Assembly: GCF_029867415.1 (NCBI RefSeq)
Contig: NC_081180.1
Coordinates: 233,854,625 to 233,918,624 of the forward strand
DNA from: Vicia villosa
Taxonomy: Eukaryota; Streptophyta; Magnoliopsida; Fabales; Fabaceae
Direction of reading: 5' to 3'
Length of the DNA stretch: 64,000 nt
The translations under genes were made by a program, and so were the position numbers. Of this stretch, positions 23,878 to 35,242 are shown one piece after another (within the stretch, counting starts at the first letter, position 1; every line of letters begins with the position of its first letter). The notes below the pieces were generated by a model. The model had not been told where the DNA came from and searched no databases. It saw only the letters and a list, made by a program, of their open reading frames with translations.

Positions 23878-24245
23878 TAGTCAGGTTTTTTCATAAAAAC
23901 CAAAATGTCAGTTTTTTTTAGTAAAACGAAAAAATCGAGTCTTTTCGGAAAAACCAAAATGTCGAGTTTTTTTTCTTCATTAAAACGAAAAAAATTGAGT
24001 TTTTTCGGAAAAACCAAAAGTCGGGTTTTTTCATAAAAATCGGGTTTTTTCTTCAGAAAAATGAAAAAATCGAGTTTTTTTCGAATAAACAAAAAAGTCG
24101 AGTTTTTTTCAGAAAAACTAAAAGAAGAACGGAAAAAATATTTTAGAACCAAAAAATCGGGTTTTTTCTTCAGAAAAATGAAAAAATCGAGTTTTTTTTC
24201 CAAAAAAACAAATATTCGAGTTCTTTTCGGAAGAACGGAAAAAAT
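23878..24245. repeat. Minisatellite of TCGAGTTTTTT units, second array
   Basis: Same composition as 22030-22390, at the equivalent place in the next tandem unit. Confidence 0.8.
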
Positions 24246-24593
24246 ATTTTAGAACATTTAATTTTTTTTATGAAATTTAAAAAATATTTTGGAATATTTA
24301 TATTTTTTTAATGAAATTTAAAAAAAATTAAGAATTTTTTAATTAATTTTTGGATGGATGGATATCCATCCATTAGGAATTTGTTAATAGATGGATTTTA
24401 ATTCTTTTGCGGATGAATTAGATTTTTATTAAGAGAGTTTAGTGGATTGGTAATGGATTGGTTTGGTCCATCCATTAACCATCCAATCCATATTCATCAA
24501 ATCTATCCATTTTGCCACCCCTAATTAGAACTGAGTTGATTCCAATATTATTGACAGTTAAAACTTTTGGATGGATTTTTTTTCAATATATCA

Positions 24594-25610
24594 CTACATT
24601 CCCAAAACTCTTTATATCTTTTTTCGAATTATATCTTTTTCCGAAGACCAATGTTCTTCAAAAATCTTACCCGCGAAATAAGAAATATCTTCATTATCGT
24701 GATTCTTCAAAGACCACAACCTCAACAAAGCAATCGTGTCACCATTTTTAATATATTCGGCATAAACGTTGACAATAGATTTTCTCCTTAGCATGTCGCC
24801 ATGAATTAAGAAATTTCTTAGCCCATTTAGGCACACATCAAGTAACTTTGGGTTGTAGGTAAAACTCATGAGATCAAATAATCCCTTTGGGCATCCAATA
24901 ACTTCTAGATGCGGCAAGTACCTACATAAATATCCACATTTGATGGTATTAGATATTTTCCATAATACCCCCTGAATAGAATGAGGGAGGCTAAAAGAAT
25001 GAAAGAAAATTAAATCTAATGGAAAAACTTACCTTGTTTGTTTAAAGCTCCCACAGTTGACAGTATAAATGGCCCATGCAGCCTCATATCTCGTGTCAAA
25101 TTTATTCTTCATAAGATCAATCAGAATAGGGATAAAACCCTCATCAATGACGGCCTATTTATCAAGGAACAAATTTAGAGTTTAGAGTTAAAAAAAACAA
25201 AGTTATGCTTTGCTTAAGTAACCAATTATCCACCTGCGATGAGATTGCAGTTTATAGTTTTCAAACAAACAAATACTTTTTGAGGTCAAATCATATTTAC
25301 CTATAAATGGCCTCTTGTTCCACCCGCCAGGTTCCCAATTATCCAACATGCTTCTCTAAGGATCAGTTTGTCAGCTTGCCTAAGTAGCCACTTAAGGCCA
25401 AAGAGAGCTCCAGTGTCGATTATGATCTAAAAAACACGCTACAAATTTAATGATATGTGATAAAAGATTTGTGAAAAAAATGATGGCTCTAGAAGCATTT
25501 TATTTGTTTTTGAGCCTTTCCATACTGTGCCAAATAAGCTATGACCATTAAAGCATACAAAGGAAGTTGGCTATATTTTGGATCATAGTTGTAATAATGA
25601 AATCCTACCT
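24594..25610 (-). pseudogene. Importin-alpha-like gene, 3' exons, unit 3 (best preserved last exon)
   Basis: The last exon (24612-about 24925) is open: PHLEVIGCPKGLFDLMSF, LLDVCLNGLRNFLIHGD, VNVYAEYIKNGDTIALLRLW and FEEHWSSEKD match the C-terminal ARM repeat and autoregulatory end of importin-alpha. Other exons lie at about 25030-25150, 25298-25430 and 25505-25607. The donor after the most 5' exon reads CAAATAAAA instead of CAAGTAAAA in units 1 and 2, so splicing is lost. There is no N-terminal half and no promoter, so this is probably not a functional nuclear transport receptor. Confidence 0.8.
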
Positions 25611-25693
25611 GTTAGTCAGTCAACCAAAGAGTAATTTTACTAAAAACTATATTAATGTACTTACAGAATAAATTCTACGATTCGCATGTACAA

Positions 25694-27522
25694 TGTGCAA
25701 TGTGCAATGCATCTTGATTATCACAAATCAGTGTCATTGATCTTGCTTCTTCAATTTGAAGTTCTTTGAGTAACTGTTTTAACCAAACGAGTTCGCATGT
25801 TGCCATTGCCATGGCCCTATACTCTGCCTTGGCACTTGATCTTGCAACTACATTTTGTTTCTTACTTTTTCAGGATATAAGGTTTCCTCCAACAAGTACA
25901 CAATACCCAGAAGTGGATCGTCTATCAATGGGTGACCCTGCCCAATCAGCATCAGAGTATCCAACTATCTGAGTATGTCCTTTATCTTCATACACGAGAC
26001 CTTTTCCTGGAGCACACTTGATGTATCTTAGAATCCGGACAACAACATCCATGTGTTCTTGGCAAGGAGAATTTAAGAACTGGTTTACCACACTAACTGC
26101 AAAAGAGATGTCTGGACGAGTGACTGTGAGATAATTCAATTTTCCAACCAATCTCCTATACCTTCCTGGATCAGATAGAGGCTCCCCCTGATTGGGTAGC
26201 AATTTGACACTTGGATCCATAAGAGTATCAGCTGGTTTAGCGTTCAACAACCCTGTTTCTTGCGAAATATCCATAGCATATTTCCGTTGGGATATCACCA
26301 AGCCATCTTTAGATTAAGCCACCTCAATTCCCAAGAAATAGCGGAGTTTACCAAGATCTTTTGTTTGAAATTGATTCGAGAGATGTTGTTTCAACTGGAG
26401 TATTCCTTGATGATCACTGCCAGTTATCACAATATCATCCACATATACAATAAGATAGATACACCCTTGGGCAGAGTGACGATAAAACACAGAGTGATCA
26501 GCTTCACTACGAACCATACTAAACTGTTGTACTACAGTGCTGAATCTGCCAAACTAAGCTCTCGGAGATTGTTTAAGACCATAAAGAGACCTGTGTAGCC
26601 TACAAACCATTTGTGAGGACTCCCCCTGAGCAACAAACCCAGGTGGTTGCTCCATATATACTTCCTCTTCAAGATCACCATGTAAAAAGGCATTTTTGAT
26701 GTCAAGTTGATGAAGAGGCCAATGTCGAATGGTTGCAATGGCTAGAAGAAGTCGAACAGATGCCATCTTGGCTACAGGCGAGAAAGTATCACTATAATCC
26801 AACCCAAAAATCTGAGTGTATCCTTTGGCTACCAAACGAGCTTTAAAACGATAAATCTTACCATCTGGATCAACCTTCACTGTATAAAGCCAACGACAAC
26901 CTACTAACGATTTCCCAGGGGGTAGATGAACCAGTTCCCAAGTACCACTGCTTTGAAGAGCACACATTTCGTCAATCATTGCTTGCCTCCACTCAGGGTG
27001 AGATAATGCTTCACCTGGAGTGTTAGGAATAGAAACAGATGACAAAGAAGACAAGCAAGTATACTGCAAAGGAGAAAGACGGTGATAACATAAATCAATA
27101 TAATGTGGAGAAGGATTTCGTGTTTGACGTATACCTTTTCGAAGAGCAATTGGAAGATCGGACTCAGGTTGCGGGATCGGATCCGGTGATGGCGAAGGCG
27201 TCGGAGGAGAGTCTGCAATGACCTCAGGGACAGGTACTGCCTCAGGAATAGGTACGACAGAAGTGGGTTGGCGACGCTGATATGTTTGAAATGGGCGAGT
27301 AGTGGGAGGGTCAACCGTAAGGCTAGAATGGTGGGGGATAAGGGGAAATGAGACTTCCGGAAGAGGTGTAGGAGTACTTTCTTGAAGGGGTTCCGGAGTT
27401 ACTTGGCTGGACTCGAAGTAAGGAATTGACTCAAAGAAGGTAATATCGGCCGATACGAGGTATCGTTGTAGAGTTTGTGAGTAGCAACGATATCTCTTTT
27501 AGGATCGATGATAACCAATAAA
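25694..27522 (-). pseudogene. Ty1/copia pol fragment (integrase tail, RT, RNase H)
   Basis: Minus strand: integrase tail GYHRS followed by [18 protein letters not shown], a Pro-rich linker, then RT with [79 protein letters not shown] (YVDD catalytic box) and RNase H with SAVSVVNQFL, YSDADWAGS and RRSTSGYC. There are a stop between integrase tail and linker, one near 26555 and one near 26316. The 3' end is cut at 25694 within RNase H, at the end of tandem unit 3. Confidence 0.9.
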
Positions 27523-27848
27523 GTCTTTTCCAACGACATTCACTCTCTATACAGTGTCATCCACAAACTCAACACACTGACGTTGGAAAATATGGATGTG
27601 CAAGCTTATCTGAGTAAGCCTGATGCGTTGAAAGCAAGTTATGAAACCCTCATGCCTTACGCAAAAGATGCAACAGCTCATGCCGAACAGCAGAGTAAAT
27701 ATTTCATGGTCATGGCACTTATAGGACTATCATCAGAACTCGAATCCGTTCGTAACCAGATTTTATCAGGTACTATTGTTCCTAGCTATGATACGGTTAG
27801 TGAACAACTGTTGCGCTTGGCTACAACTGTTAATATTTGTAAATATAG
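27523..27848 (+). pseudogene. Ty1/copia gag fragment, opposite orientation
   Basis: It is a plus-strand frame with MDVQAYLSKPDALKASYETL and YFMVMALIGLSSELESVRNQ, which is the UBN2 gag helix region. It abuts the minus-strand pol fragment at about 27522 and runs directly into an LTR. A rearrangement, not a single element, explains this head-to-head arrangement. Confidence 0.75.
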
Positions 27849-27994
27849 TGTTAAGAATATTTGTATATAGAATAGTCCCACATCGACTATATTATGTAAT
27901 TAGCTATAATCTCTCTATATATAATAAAGTCTCCGTAGTGCTTTACAAGACACACGGTTTATTCAAATGCCTCTTAGTCTCTCGTATTTCAACA
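27849..27994 (+). repeat. Short copia LTR (146 bp)
   Basis: TGTTAAGAATATTTG...TATTTCAACA is followed immediately by the tRNA-Met primer site TGGTATCAGAGC at 27995-28006. It contains TATATATAATAAAG as TATA/polyA-like signals. Its partner LTR is not seen. Confidence 0.7.
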
Positions 27995-28006
27995 TGGTAT
28001 CAGAGC
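27995..28006 (+). promoter_or_regulatory. tRNA-Met primer binding site
   Basis: TGGTATCAGAGC lies directly after the LTR end AACA, the canonical copia primer site. A short leader (28007-28107) follows without coding content. Confidence 0.85.
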
Positions 28007-28107
28007 CTGGTTTAAGATCCGGTGGGCCACCTTCTATGGTTTCCGCTATCGGGCCACCCGCCATTTATTCCCACGCTCCAGTTGTCTAGTCCTGGGCGTG
28101 AGGGGTG

Positions 28108-28226
28108 TGTTAAGAGTCCCACATCGGACAATATATGGCCTGAACATGTCCTTATAAGTGGGGACAATCCTCACCCTACAAGCCGGTTTTGTAGGGTTGA
28201 GTTAGACCTAACCACATTTCTTAACA
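28108..28226 (+). repeat. Short LTR-like repeat TGTTAAGA...TCTTAACA (119 bp)
   Basis: It starts TGTTAAGAGTCCCACATCGG and ends ATTTCTTAACA, with 8-bp inverted ends, and contains TCCTTATAAGTGG (TATA-like). It resembles the short LTRs (GTCCCACATCGG type) dispersed in legume genomes. The importin-alpha unit resumes at 28227. Confidence 0.55.
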
Positions 28227-28227
28227 C

Positions 28228-28810
28228 TTACCTTGTTTGTTTAAAGCTTTCACACTTGACAGTATAAATGGCCCATGCAGACTTATACCTTGTGTCAAAT
28301 TTATTCTTCATAAGATCAATCAAAATAGGGAGAAAACCCTCATCAATGACGGCCTATTTATCAAGGAACAAATTTAGAGTTTAGAGTTTAAAAAAAAACA
28401 AAGTTATGCTTTGTTTAAGTAACCAATTGTCCACCTGCGATGAGATTACAATTTATAATTTTCAAACAAACAAATACTTTTTGAGGTCAAATCATATTTA
28501 CCTATAAATGGCCTCTTGTTCCACCTGCCAGGTTCCCAAATATCCACCAGGCTTCTTTAAGGATCAGTTTGCCAGTTTGCCTAAGTAGCCACTTAAGGCC
28601 AAAGAGAGCTCCAGTGTCGATTATGATCTAAAAAACACACTACAAAATTAATGATATGTGATAAAAGATCTGTGAAAAAAAATGAGGGCTCTAGAAGCAT
28701 TTTACTTGTTTTTGAGCCTTTCCACACTGTGCCAAATTTCCTATGACCATTAAAGCATACAAAGGAAATTGGCTATATTTTGGATCATAGGTGTAATAAT
28801 GAAATCCAAC
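28228..28810 (-). pseudogene. Importin-alpha-like gene, unit 4 (three exons only)
   Basis: Exons at about 28228-28350, 28500-28630 and 28705-28808 match units 1-3, with EAAWAI replaced by a diverged YKSAWAIYTVKC. The last exon is absent because the copia debris ends at 28226. The unit continues through minisatellite (28920-29210) and hAT-like sequence to about 29492. Confidence 0.75.
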
Positions 28811-28919
28811 CTATTAGTCTGTCAACCAAAGAGTAATTTTACTAAAAACTATATTAATGTACTTACAAAATGAATTCTACGAACTCGCAAGTACACACCT
28901 TCTTTAGCTAAGACTTTAT

Positions 28920-29210
28920 ATAGTCAGGTTTTTTCATAAAAACCAAAAAGTCAAGTTTTCTCGGAAAAACGAAAAAAAGTCGGGTTTTTTTTTCAAAAAA
29001 ATGAAAAATCGAGTTTTTTTGAAAAACCAAAAAGTCGATTTTTTCAGGAAAACCAAAAGTCAGGTTTTTTAGAAAAACCAAAAAAGTTGAGTTTTTTTTC
29101 AGAAAAATGAAAAATCGAATTTTTTTCGGAAAAATGAAAAATTTTGAGCTTTTTTTTCCAGAAAAACGAAAAAAATCGTATTTTTTCGGAAGAACGAAAA
29201 AATTATTTTA
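28920..29210. repeat. Minisatellite of TCGAGTTTTTT units, unit 4
   Basis: Third array of the same composition as 22030-22390. Confidence 0.75.
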
Positions 29211-29499
29211 GAATATTTAATTGTTTTTATGAAATTTAAAAAATATTTTTGAATATTTATATTATTTATTTATGAAATTTTAAAAAAAATTAAGAATTTT
29301 TTAATTATTTTTTGGATGGATAGATATCCATCAATTAGAAATATGTTAATAGATGGATCTGATGGATTTTATTCTCTTGTGGATGGATTAGATTAGATTT
29401 TTATTAAGAGAGTTTAGTGGATTGGTAATGGATTACTGGATTGGTTCGGTCCATCCATTAACCATCAAATTCATCCATTTTGCCACCCCTTATTTCGAT

Positions 29500-29782
29500 A
29501 TTGGTTGGTGCCCAAGGCGCGTGGATCTGATGCGTGAGGTGCAAAATCCACTTAGATAGGTCGTGAGGTATGTGATCTGGGTGCGCAATGTGCACTCTAC
29601 GTCTACAAGGCACAATTCTCACTTCTGGGGCCTATATAAATTTGTTTTCTATCACTTTTGCTCTACTTGAGTATTTTATATAAGATTTTGTTTTAAATTA
29701 ACTTTTGTATTAAAAATAGGGGAATTTACACACACCTCCACGAAGTTTATTAAAATAGAATCAACACTCTCTTTAATTTTAA
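29500..29782. other. Intergenic; paralog of SDR intron 2 (left half)
   Basis: No gene. GCGCAATGTGCACT, TATAAATTTGTTTTCTATCA and GTTTTAAATTAACTTTTGTA resemble 52840-52930 and 59132-59165 inside intron 2 of the reductase gene. Here those two blocks are adjacent, while in the gene they are ~6 kb apart. Confidence 0.5.
29774..29782. repeat. MULE target-site duplication (left), TAATTTTAA
   Basis: Nine bases flanking the left terminus; the right flank 34257-34265 is TAAATTTAA (8 of 9 identical). A 9-bp duplication is typical of Mutator-like elements. Confidence 0.65.
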
Positions 29783-30189
29783 GGCTTAAATGCACTTTTA
29801 GTCCCCCTATTATGATGTTTTTAACTTTTTAGTCCTCACACTAAAAAAGCCAATTATTAGGTCTCCCATTTTCAATTTTGGTGAATATTTGAAAGCCCTC
29901 CATCACTTAAGTGCAATTTTAATGAGATGGCAACTAATATTTGGTCAAGTCACTTGCCACATCACTATTTTTATTTTTAAATTCAATTTTTAATTCTTAA
30001 CTTAATATTTAATATTTTCATAAAACATTTTATTGTATATTATGGATTAAATTGACTCTGTTGCCCTATCCTTAAACACCTTCGTCTTCCTCAGTTCTTT
30101 AGTTAACCAAGTTCGAGTCTTTCTGCATCCACGTTGCTCAGTTCTCATAGTTTAGTTCCTAACCAAGTTCGATTTGCATTTCATTGTAA

Positions 30190-33100
30190 TGTCAGAAAAG
30201 TTTCCAGTTCCACTTTCATCAAAGTTGAAAGAAGATGAAAAGTTTTGCTTCAGGTACGTATTTCTCCATCTTTGTATGTGGTCCTAATGTGTTTTATACT
30301 GTCTGTGGTCCCAACTATTCAAAACCCTAATTTTATATGTTTGTATTGATTTGATTGTGGTCCTTACGTATGAAAACGAAAAAGTTGTTTAATCTAAAAA
30401 CCTAACCCTAAATTTTTTCTTATTCAGGCCAGCTATTGCCTAAAAAGTTAGGCTAAGGATTCACCATCGTGGTAAACTTGTTCACAGTCATGTTAAATTG
30501 TACCTAGATGGAGTTGTAATAGAATTGAATTGGGCTTGGGATGTTGATTATATATCATACATAGAACTAGAGAAATTAATTCATGAAGTGGGATATACAA
30601 GTTTGAAGTGAATTTGGTATGTGAATCCTAGGTTTAGTTTTGCTAGGGGTCTGACAGCTATAGAAAATGATAGGTATGAACTAAGATTTATTAAAGATGT
30701 TGAGGGATTTGATATTGTGAATGTATATGTCGAGCATGCTATTGATATACAAATAGTTGATGAGGGTGCAGACATGGATGAGGATGGTACTAATGTAAAT
30801 GCTGAGGGTGAGGAAAATGCTAAAGGAGTGGAAAATGGTGAAGGTGATACAAATGCTGAGGGTCATGATAATGCTGAGGTAGAGGATAATGGTGAAGGAC
30901 TAGATAATGCTGCAGGTGAGAAAAATACTGATGATGAGGATGATGTTGGGGTAGAGGATAATGCTGAGGGTGAGAACGTGAATGAGGCTGATAATAATAT
31001 TGATGGTGGTATAGATGATGATGGTAACTTTGTGCCTGATTCTGATGAGGAGTCTATAGAACTGAATTGGACTACAGCGTTAGCTACAGATACATCAGCA
31101 ATGCCAACTGACAATGTTGTGGATGAGGAATGAGATCAGCTATACACTCCACCTGGTAGTGAAGATGAAGAAGAGTATGAACATTTTCAAAATTTCCAAA
31201 GTTGTGAAAATAAAAAGTTCAAGTTAGGGTTGGTGTTTAACAACAAGGATATCATTAAGGATGTTGTCAAAGAGTATGCAATGGTTAACAACAAAAATGT
31301 GTACTTTAAAAAAATGATAAAAGGATGTTGGTCAATTGTGAATAGGGCTGCAATTATCATATGCGGTTTAGTAAGAGGGCTGGAAATAAGTTTTGGTAAA
31401 TCACCTCCCTGTATGAAGAACATGCTTGTGTTAGGACTGCCTACAACAGGCAATCAAATACTGGATGGTTGGCAAAGCATTTTTTCCACATTCTTAGACA
31501 TACTCCTAATATAAAACCAGTTGGGTTGATAGCTATATCGATTGAAAGATGGGGTGTGAAGTTGTCAACAGACCAAGCATATAGAGCTAAGAGAAAAGCT
31601 GTGGAATTGTTACAAGGGGCTGGGAGGGATCAGTTCACACATCTGAGGAGCTATGCATAAGAACTCTTGAATTCTAACCCCAACAGCAATGTTATTTTAA
31701 AGTGTAGTGATTCAACTAATGGACCTGTATTTAAAAGAGTCTATGTGTGTTTAAATGCATGTAAAGTGGCATTTACAAAATTCGGTAGACCATTAATAGG
31801 TCTGGATGCATGCTTTCTGAAAGGTGACTATGGTGGACAACTGATGGCAGCTGCTGGGAGTGATGGAAATAACCAAATATTTCCCATTGCATATGCTGTT
31901 GTAGAAGCTGAGACTAAGGAATCTTGGGAATGGTTCATAAATCTTCTCCTCGAAGACTTGTAGTCAGTTAACAAGGTTTCATATGCCTTTATCTCAAAAC
32001 AACAAAAGGTAATTATTGTATGCATATCCATTTAACTTATGTTAATTATGGTCTTTTAACTGTGACTTTGATTTATGCATACATTTTCAGGGACTTGTAC
32101 CAGCTATTCAAGGAATAAGTGAACATGTTGAGCAAAGGTTGTGTGTAAAGCATCTGTATGGAAATTGGAAGAAGAAATATTCAGGGTTGGTTTTGAAGGA
32201 GGTCTTTTGGAGTGCAGCTAGGGCTACTACCATCCCAGAATGGGATAGAGCGATGATTAGGCTTAAAGCATTAAATGAAGAGGCTTGGAAAGATATTAAG
32301 GAAATATCTGCAAAATTTTGGTCTAGATCACACTTCAAGACACATGTTTAGTGTGATCTTCAAGTTAATAATTGGTGCGAAGCATTTAAAAGAGCTATTC
32401 TGGAACACGGGGACAAACCAATTATAAGCTTGTTAGAGGGAATTAAACATTACATCACCAAAAGGACAAGAAGAATGCTCATGGATGGACTCCTACTTGG
32501 CATGGTGATGATGACGTGGCAATATTTGGAGTAACCAATGGGAGAGAGACTTTCTGTATCAATCTCAAAGAGGGAACATGTTCATGCAGGAAATGGATGT
32601 TGAATGGGATTCCTTGTAGCCATGCAATCTCATGATGTGGCAAATGAAGAAGTCTCCAGAAGATTATGTTGATGATTATTACAAGTAAGAATTTAGATGT
32701 TTGATATAGCTGTTATTAGAAATATGTAACTGATATATTAAGCAAGTGTTGTGGCTGTTATTTGCATGACTTCTAAATATTTGGAGTGTTATGGCAACAT
32801 AATATATCCAACTAATGGACCACAATTGTGGCCTGTTATGGATGGAGAAGTTGCAGTCAACCCACCCTTGATGAGAAGGGTTATTGGACGCCCAAAAAAG
32901 ATTAGGAACAAGTCAAAATGATGAGCCAAGAAACTCTATTGTGCTGCCAAGGACTTTGTCAACAGTTTCATGCAGGAATGTGGAGCTGCTGGGCATAACA
33001 TAATAAGTTGCAAGGGTAAAAGAGCTGCAGATAGATCCATACCTGTTGGTGGAAACAAGAAGGCAAAAACTGCAAAGGTTAAGGCAAAGACTAAAGGAAA

Positions 33101-33287
33101 GGCTACTGCAAAGGTTAAGGCTGCTAAGAGTAAAGGAAAGGCTACTACAAAGGTTAAGGCTACTAAGGTTGCAGAGAATAATACAAATGCATCTGAGATT
33201 GCTTCATCATCATCTCAGGGTCCACCTGCAACACAGCCCACTCAAGAATATTTATTGGATTCAAGTTTCTGTGATGTTTATTTTGAT
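30190..33287 (+). pseudogene. MULE transposase (MuDR family), inactivated
   Basis: Domains in order on the plus strand: N-terminal LDGVVIELNWAWDVDY and NPRFSFARGLTAIEND, an acidic repeat (30760-31130), the zinc/DNA-binding block NPGRxx-like GLVRGLE, AKHFFHILRHTPNIKPVG, the MULE catalytic core with LIGLDACFLKGDYGGQLMAA and ESWEWFINLL, LCVKHLYGNWKKK, a SWIM zinc finger CSCRKWMLNGIPCSHAI and a C-terminal Lys-rich/CCHC-like tail (MQECGAAGHNIISCKG). Stops at about 30608, 31131, 31513, 31961 and 32349, and frame changes, show it is dead. An intron with GTACGT donor near 30255 is plausible. Confidence 0.9.
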
Positions 33288-33677
33288 TAGAATATGTCAT
33301 TTTGTTTTGTATGCTTTGGCAAGATCATGAACAAGTTTCTGTTATGTTTATTTTGTTGTGCTATTTTGTTATGTATGCTTTGGCAATGTCATGAACAAGT
33401 TACTGTCATGTTTAGCATGAACAAATTATATGTCATGAACAAGTTAAATTCAAGCTTTGAAATTGTTATTTTTTGAATTCAATTCAACTATATAGCATAA
33501 CCTTTCAATTCAAGACAATTCTATGAAACACAACTTCAATTAAAACACAAGTTTACATTAGATTTCATGGGGGACATAATCCATTACAATTGACAAGAAA
33601 TAACAAGTTATAACTGAATTGACAACATAAGTAAAATCACATGTCGTAAAATCAGATGCCGTAAAATCACATAAATC

Positions 33678-34168
33678 CTACTTTATTACATTTAGCATCA
33701 CAAGTCCTACTGCCATAACAAATGTCATTGAAACTGAGAATTTCATCAGTAAGTTCATTGCATTCAACTTCATCTTCACTTCTGCTACTTTAGTATAAGC
33801 TTCATCCAATCTAGCCCTTTCTTGCTCCAAATTTTTTTGTAGTGAAGAAATAATTTCCTTGGCCCTTGAAGACAGTTCATCGTCGTACCAAACAAAGTGG
33901 CTACACCTTTTATGGCCCTGTACCTGCAAACAACACATATATAGAATCACAAATTCGTTCAGCTACATACATATGAGATTAAAATGTAATCTTTCAGTTA
34001 CAGCAACCATGACATTACCTTGTACATCCCACACCCAAAAAAATGTCTACCTGGGTTCAAATCAGTCCATGAGGTCATCAATGGAGCTTCAAGCCCACAC
34101 CTGCACTCGCTTCGAAACTGACATGAACGTGTAGCTCCGATATTACTCGCCTTCGTGCACTGAGACAT
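33678..34168 (-). CDS. GRF zinc-finger, coiled-coil, membrane-anchored protein (131 aa, two exons)
   Basis: Exon 1 is 34168-34019 (50 codons) and exon 2 is 33923-33678 (81 codons plus stop), joined by a GT-AG intron in phase 0. Residues 22-57 hold C22, C24, C46 and C57 with TSWTDLNPGRHFFGC, the GRF zinc-finger signature; WYDDE follows at 62-66. Residues about 70-105 are a charged coiled coil (SSLQKNLEQERARLDEAY) and 107-129 form a hydrophobic C-terminal membrane segment. It looks like the plant 'At4g04775-like' small proteins of unknown function. It lies inside the MULE, convergent with the transposase, and unlike the transposase its frame is intact. The role is unknown; GRF fingers in other proteins bind single-stranded nucleic acid. 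Confidence 0.8.
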
Positions 34169-34256
34169 CTCTGAAAAACGAAAACGAAAGAAGAAGAAGC
34201 AAAGACGATGAAAGTTAAAAACATCAAAATAAAAGGACTAAAAATGCATTTAAGTC

Positions 34257-34265
34257 TAAATTTAA
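34257..34265. repeat. MULE target-site duplication (right), TAAATTTAA
   Basis: Partner of 29774-29782 with one mismatch. Confidence 0.65.
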
Positions 34266-35234
34266 AATATGCACTAACTTTCTCTACAATCTATTAAAAT
34301 GGCTCTTATCTTATGTCCTCCTATATTTTTTAGTGAAACCTAAAAAAACATAGGTATGGATAATATCTACTTAGGATTTTTTGTCTTTCATTAAAAAATT
34401 CCGCTGATATATGTAAGCTTGGGGAGGTTAGCTCATATTTTAAAATTAGAGAGGAGTGTCATTGTCAAACTAACAAACTTAAAAGAGCTGAGTGTAGTTT
34501 TTATCTAAAAATAAGAGAATATTCAAAAGTCTAATTTATTTAGTTTGTAATTATGATAAATATTTTAAAAAGAATGAGCACTTTTTATTATATTTTATAA
34601 TACTTAACAAATTTAAAGAATTTTATTAAATTGTTTCGTATGAATAAAATAATATAAAAACTTTTAATAGATATATATCTTAAAATAATTAATTAGATTT
34701 TCGTCAGAATGTTAAATAATTAATTTCTATATACTAGCTATTTTAATATCAATTCTTTTTGTGAGAATATAAGTTGGTTATACATCAAGTGTTCTTTTAG
34801 TATTTTTGCCTATAATTAAAAAAAATGAAAATGATATAAATTTTGATAAATATTATTTATAGTGTCATGTTTAAAGAAGTTTCTGAACCATATTTTTCCA
34901 TATTTATGGTTAGTTATTTGATCATGCTAAATCATTTTTTAAAATAACCACTATTTTTCATAGAATATTAAAATTATTGAGTTTGTCAAAAAAATATATA
35001 AAAAATAAAAATTATTATTGAATATGTATAGTTTGTGATATATAATATATTTCTCTTGCATTTGTGAGGGTATTTATGTAAGATAATAATTGTTATGTTT
35101 GTAAAAAAATCTAAAATATTATTTTTAAAACTATGTTTCGATATCTTGAAATCAACGAAATGGTAATCAACGTAACATAATAAAGATTTCATATCAGTAT
35201 TTGTGTATTTAATGTTCAGCCCAAATTCGAGAAA
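34266..35234. other. AT-rich intergenic; paralog of SDR intron 2 (right half)
   Basis: There is no gene. From 34495 to about 35060 it follows 59165-59735 of the reductase intron (AGTTTGTAATT, TTTTATAATACT, GTTGGTTATACATCAAGT, TTTATGGTTAGTTA). The piece 34266-34490 is AT-rich and may be the terminus of an older element. Confidence 0.5.
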
Positions 35235-35242
35235 AAAAATAG
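35235..35242. repeat. hAT target-site duplication AAAAATAG (left)
   Basis: Exact 8-bp match to 38372-38379 flanking the inverted termini. Confidence 0.85.

Larger units (their letters stand above)
20575..29500. repeat. Tandem array of ~1.85-kb units (3.5 copies)
   Basis: The landmark TTAGAACTGAG recurs at 20853, 22679 and 24531, a spacing of 1,826 and 1,852 bp. Each unit contains four importin-alpha-like exons, a block of GA/TCGAGTTTTTT minisatellite and a hAT-like end. Unit 4 starts part-way through at 28227, after 2.5 kb of copia debris (25694-28226). Confidence 0.9.
29783..34256 (+). mobile_element. Mutator-like element with transposase relic and convergent GRF gene
   Basis: It is a 4,474-bp element with ~45-bp terminal inverted repeats: left GGCTTAAATGCACTTTTAGT onward (29783-29828) and right the reverse complement beginning GACTTAAATGCATTTTTAGT (34211-34256). 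It carries a broken plus-strand MULE transposase (30190-33287) and an intact minus-strand two-exon gene (33678-34168) whose start codon is 43 bp inside the right TIR. It may itself sit inside an older inverted-repeat element (29730-29782 resembles the reverse complement of 34440-34500). Confidence 0.85.

Noticed and set aside
22089..24203. Phe/Lys-rich frames around 22.1 and 24.0 kb
   Set aside because: Translations of the AAAAA/TTTTT minisatellite in all frames.
30681..31114. Ser-rich minus frames opposite the acidic transposase repeat
   Set aside because: Antisense of GAT/GAG-rich codons.
33046..33330. RQRL-rich 94-aa frame
   Set aside because: Shadow of the Lys/Ala-rich transposase tail in another frame.
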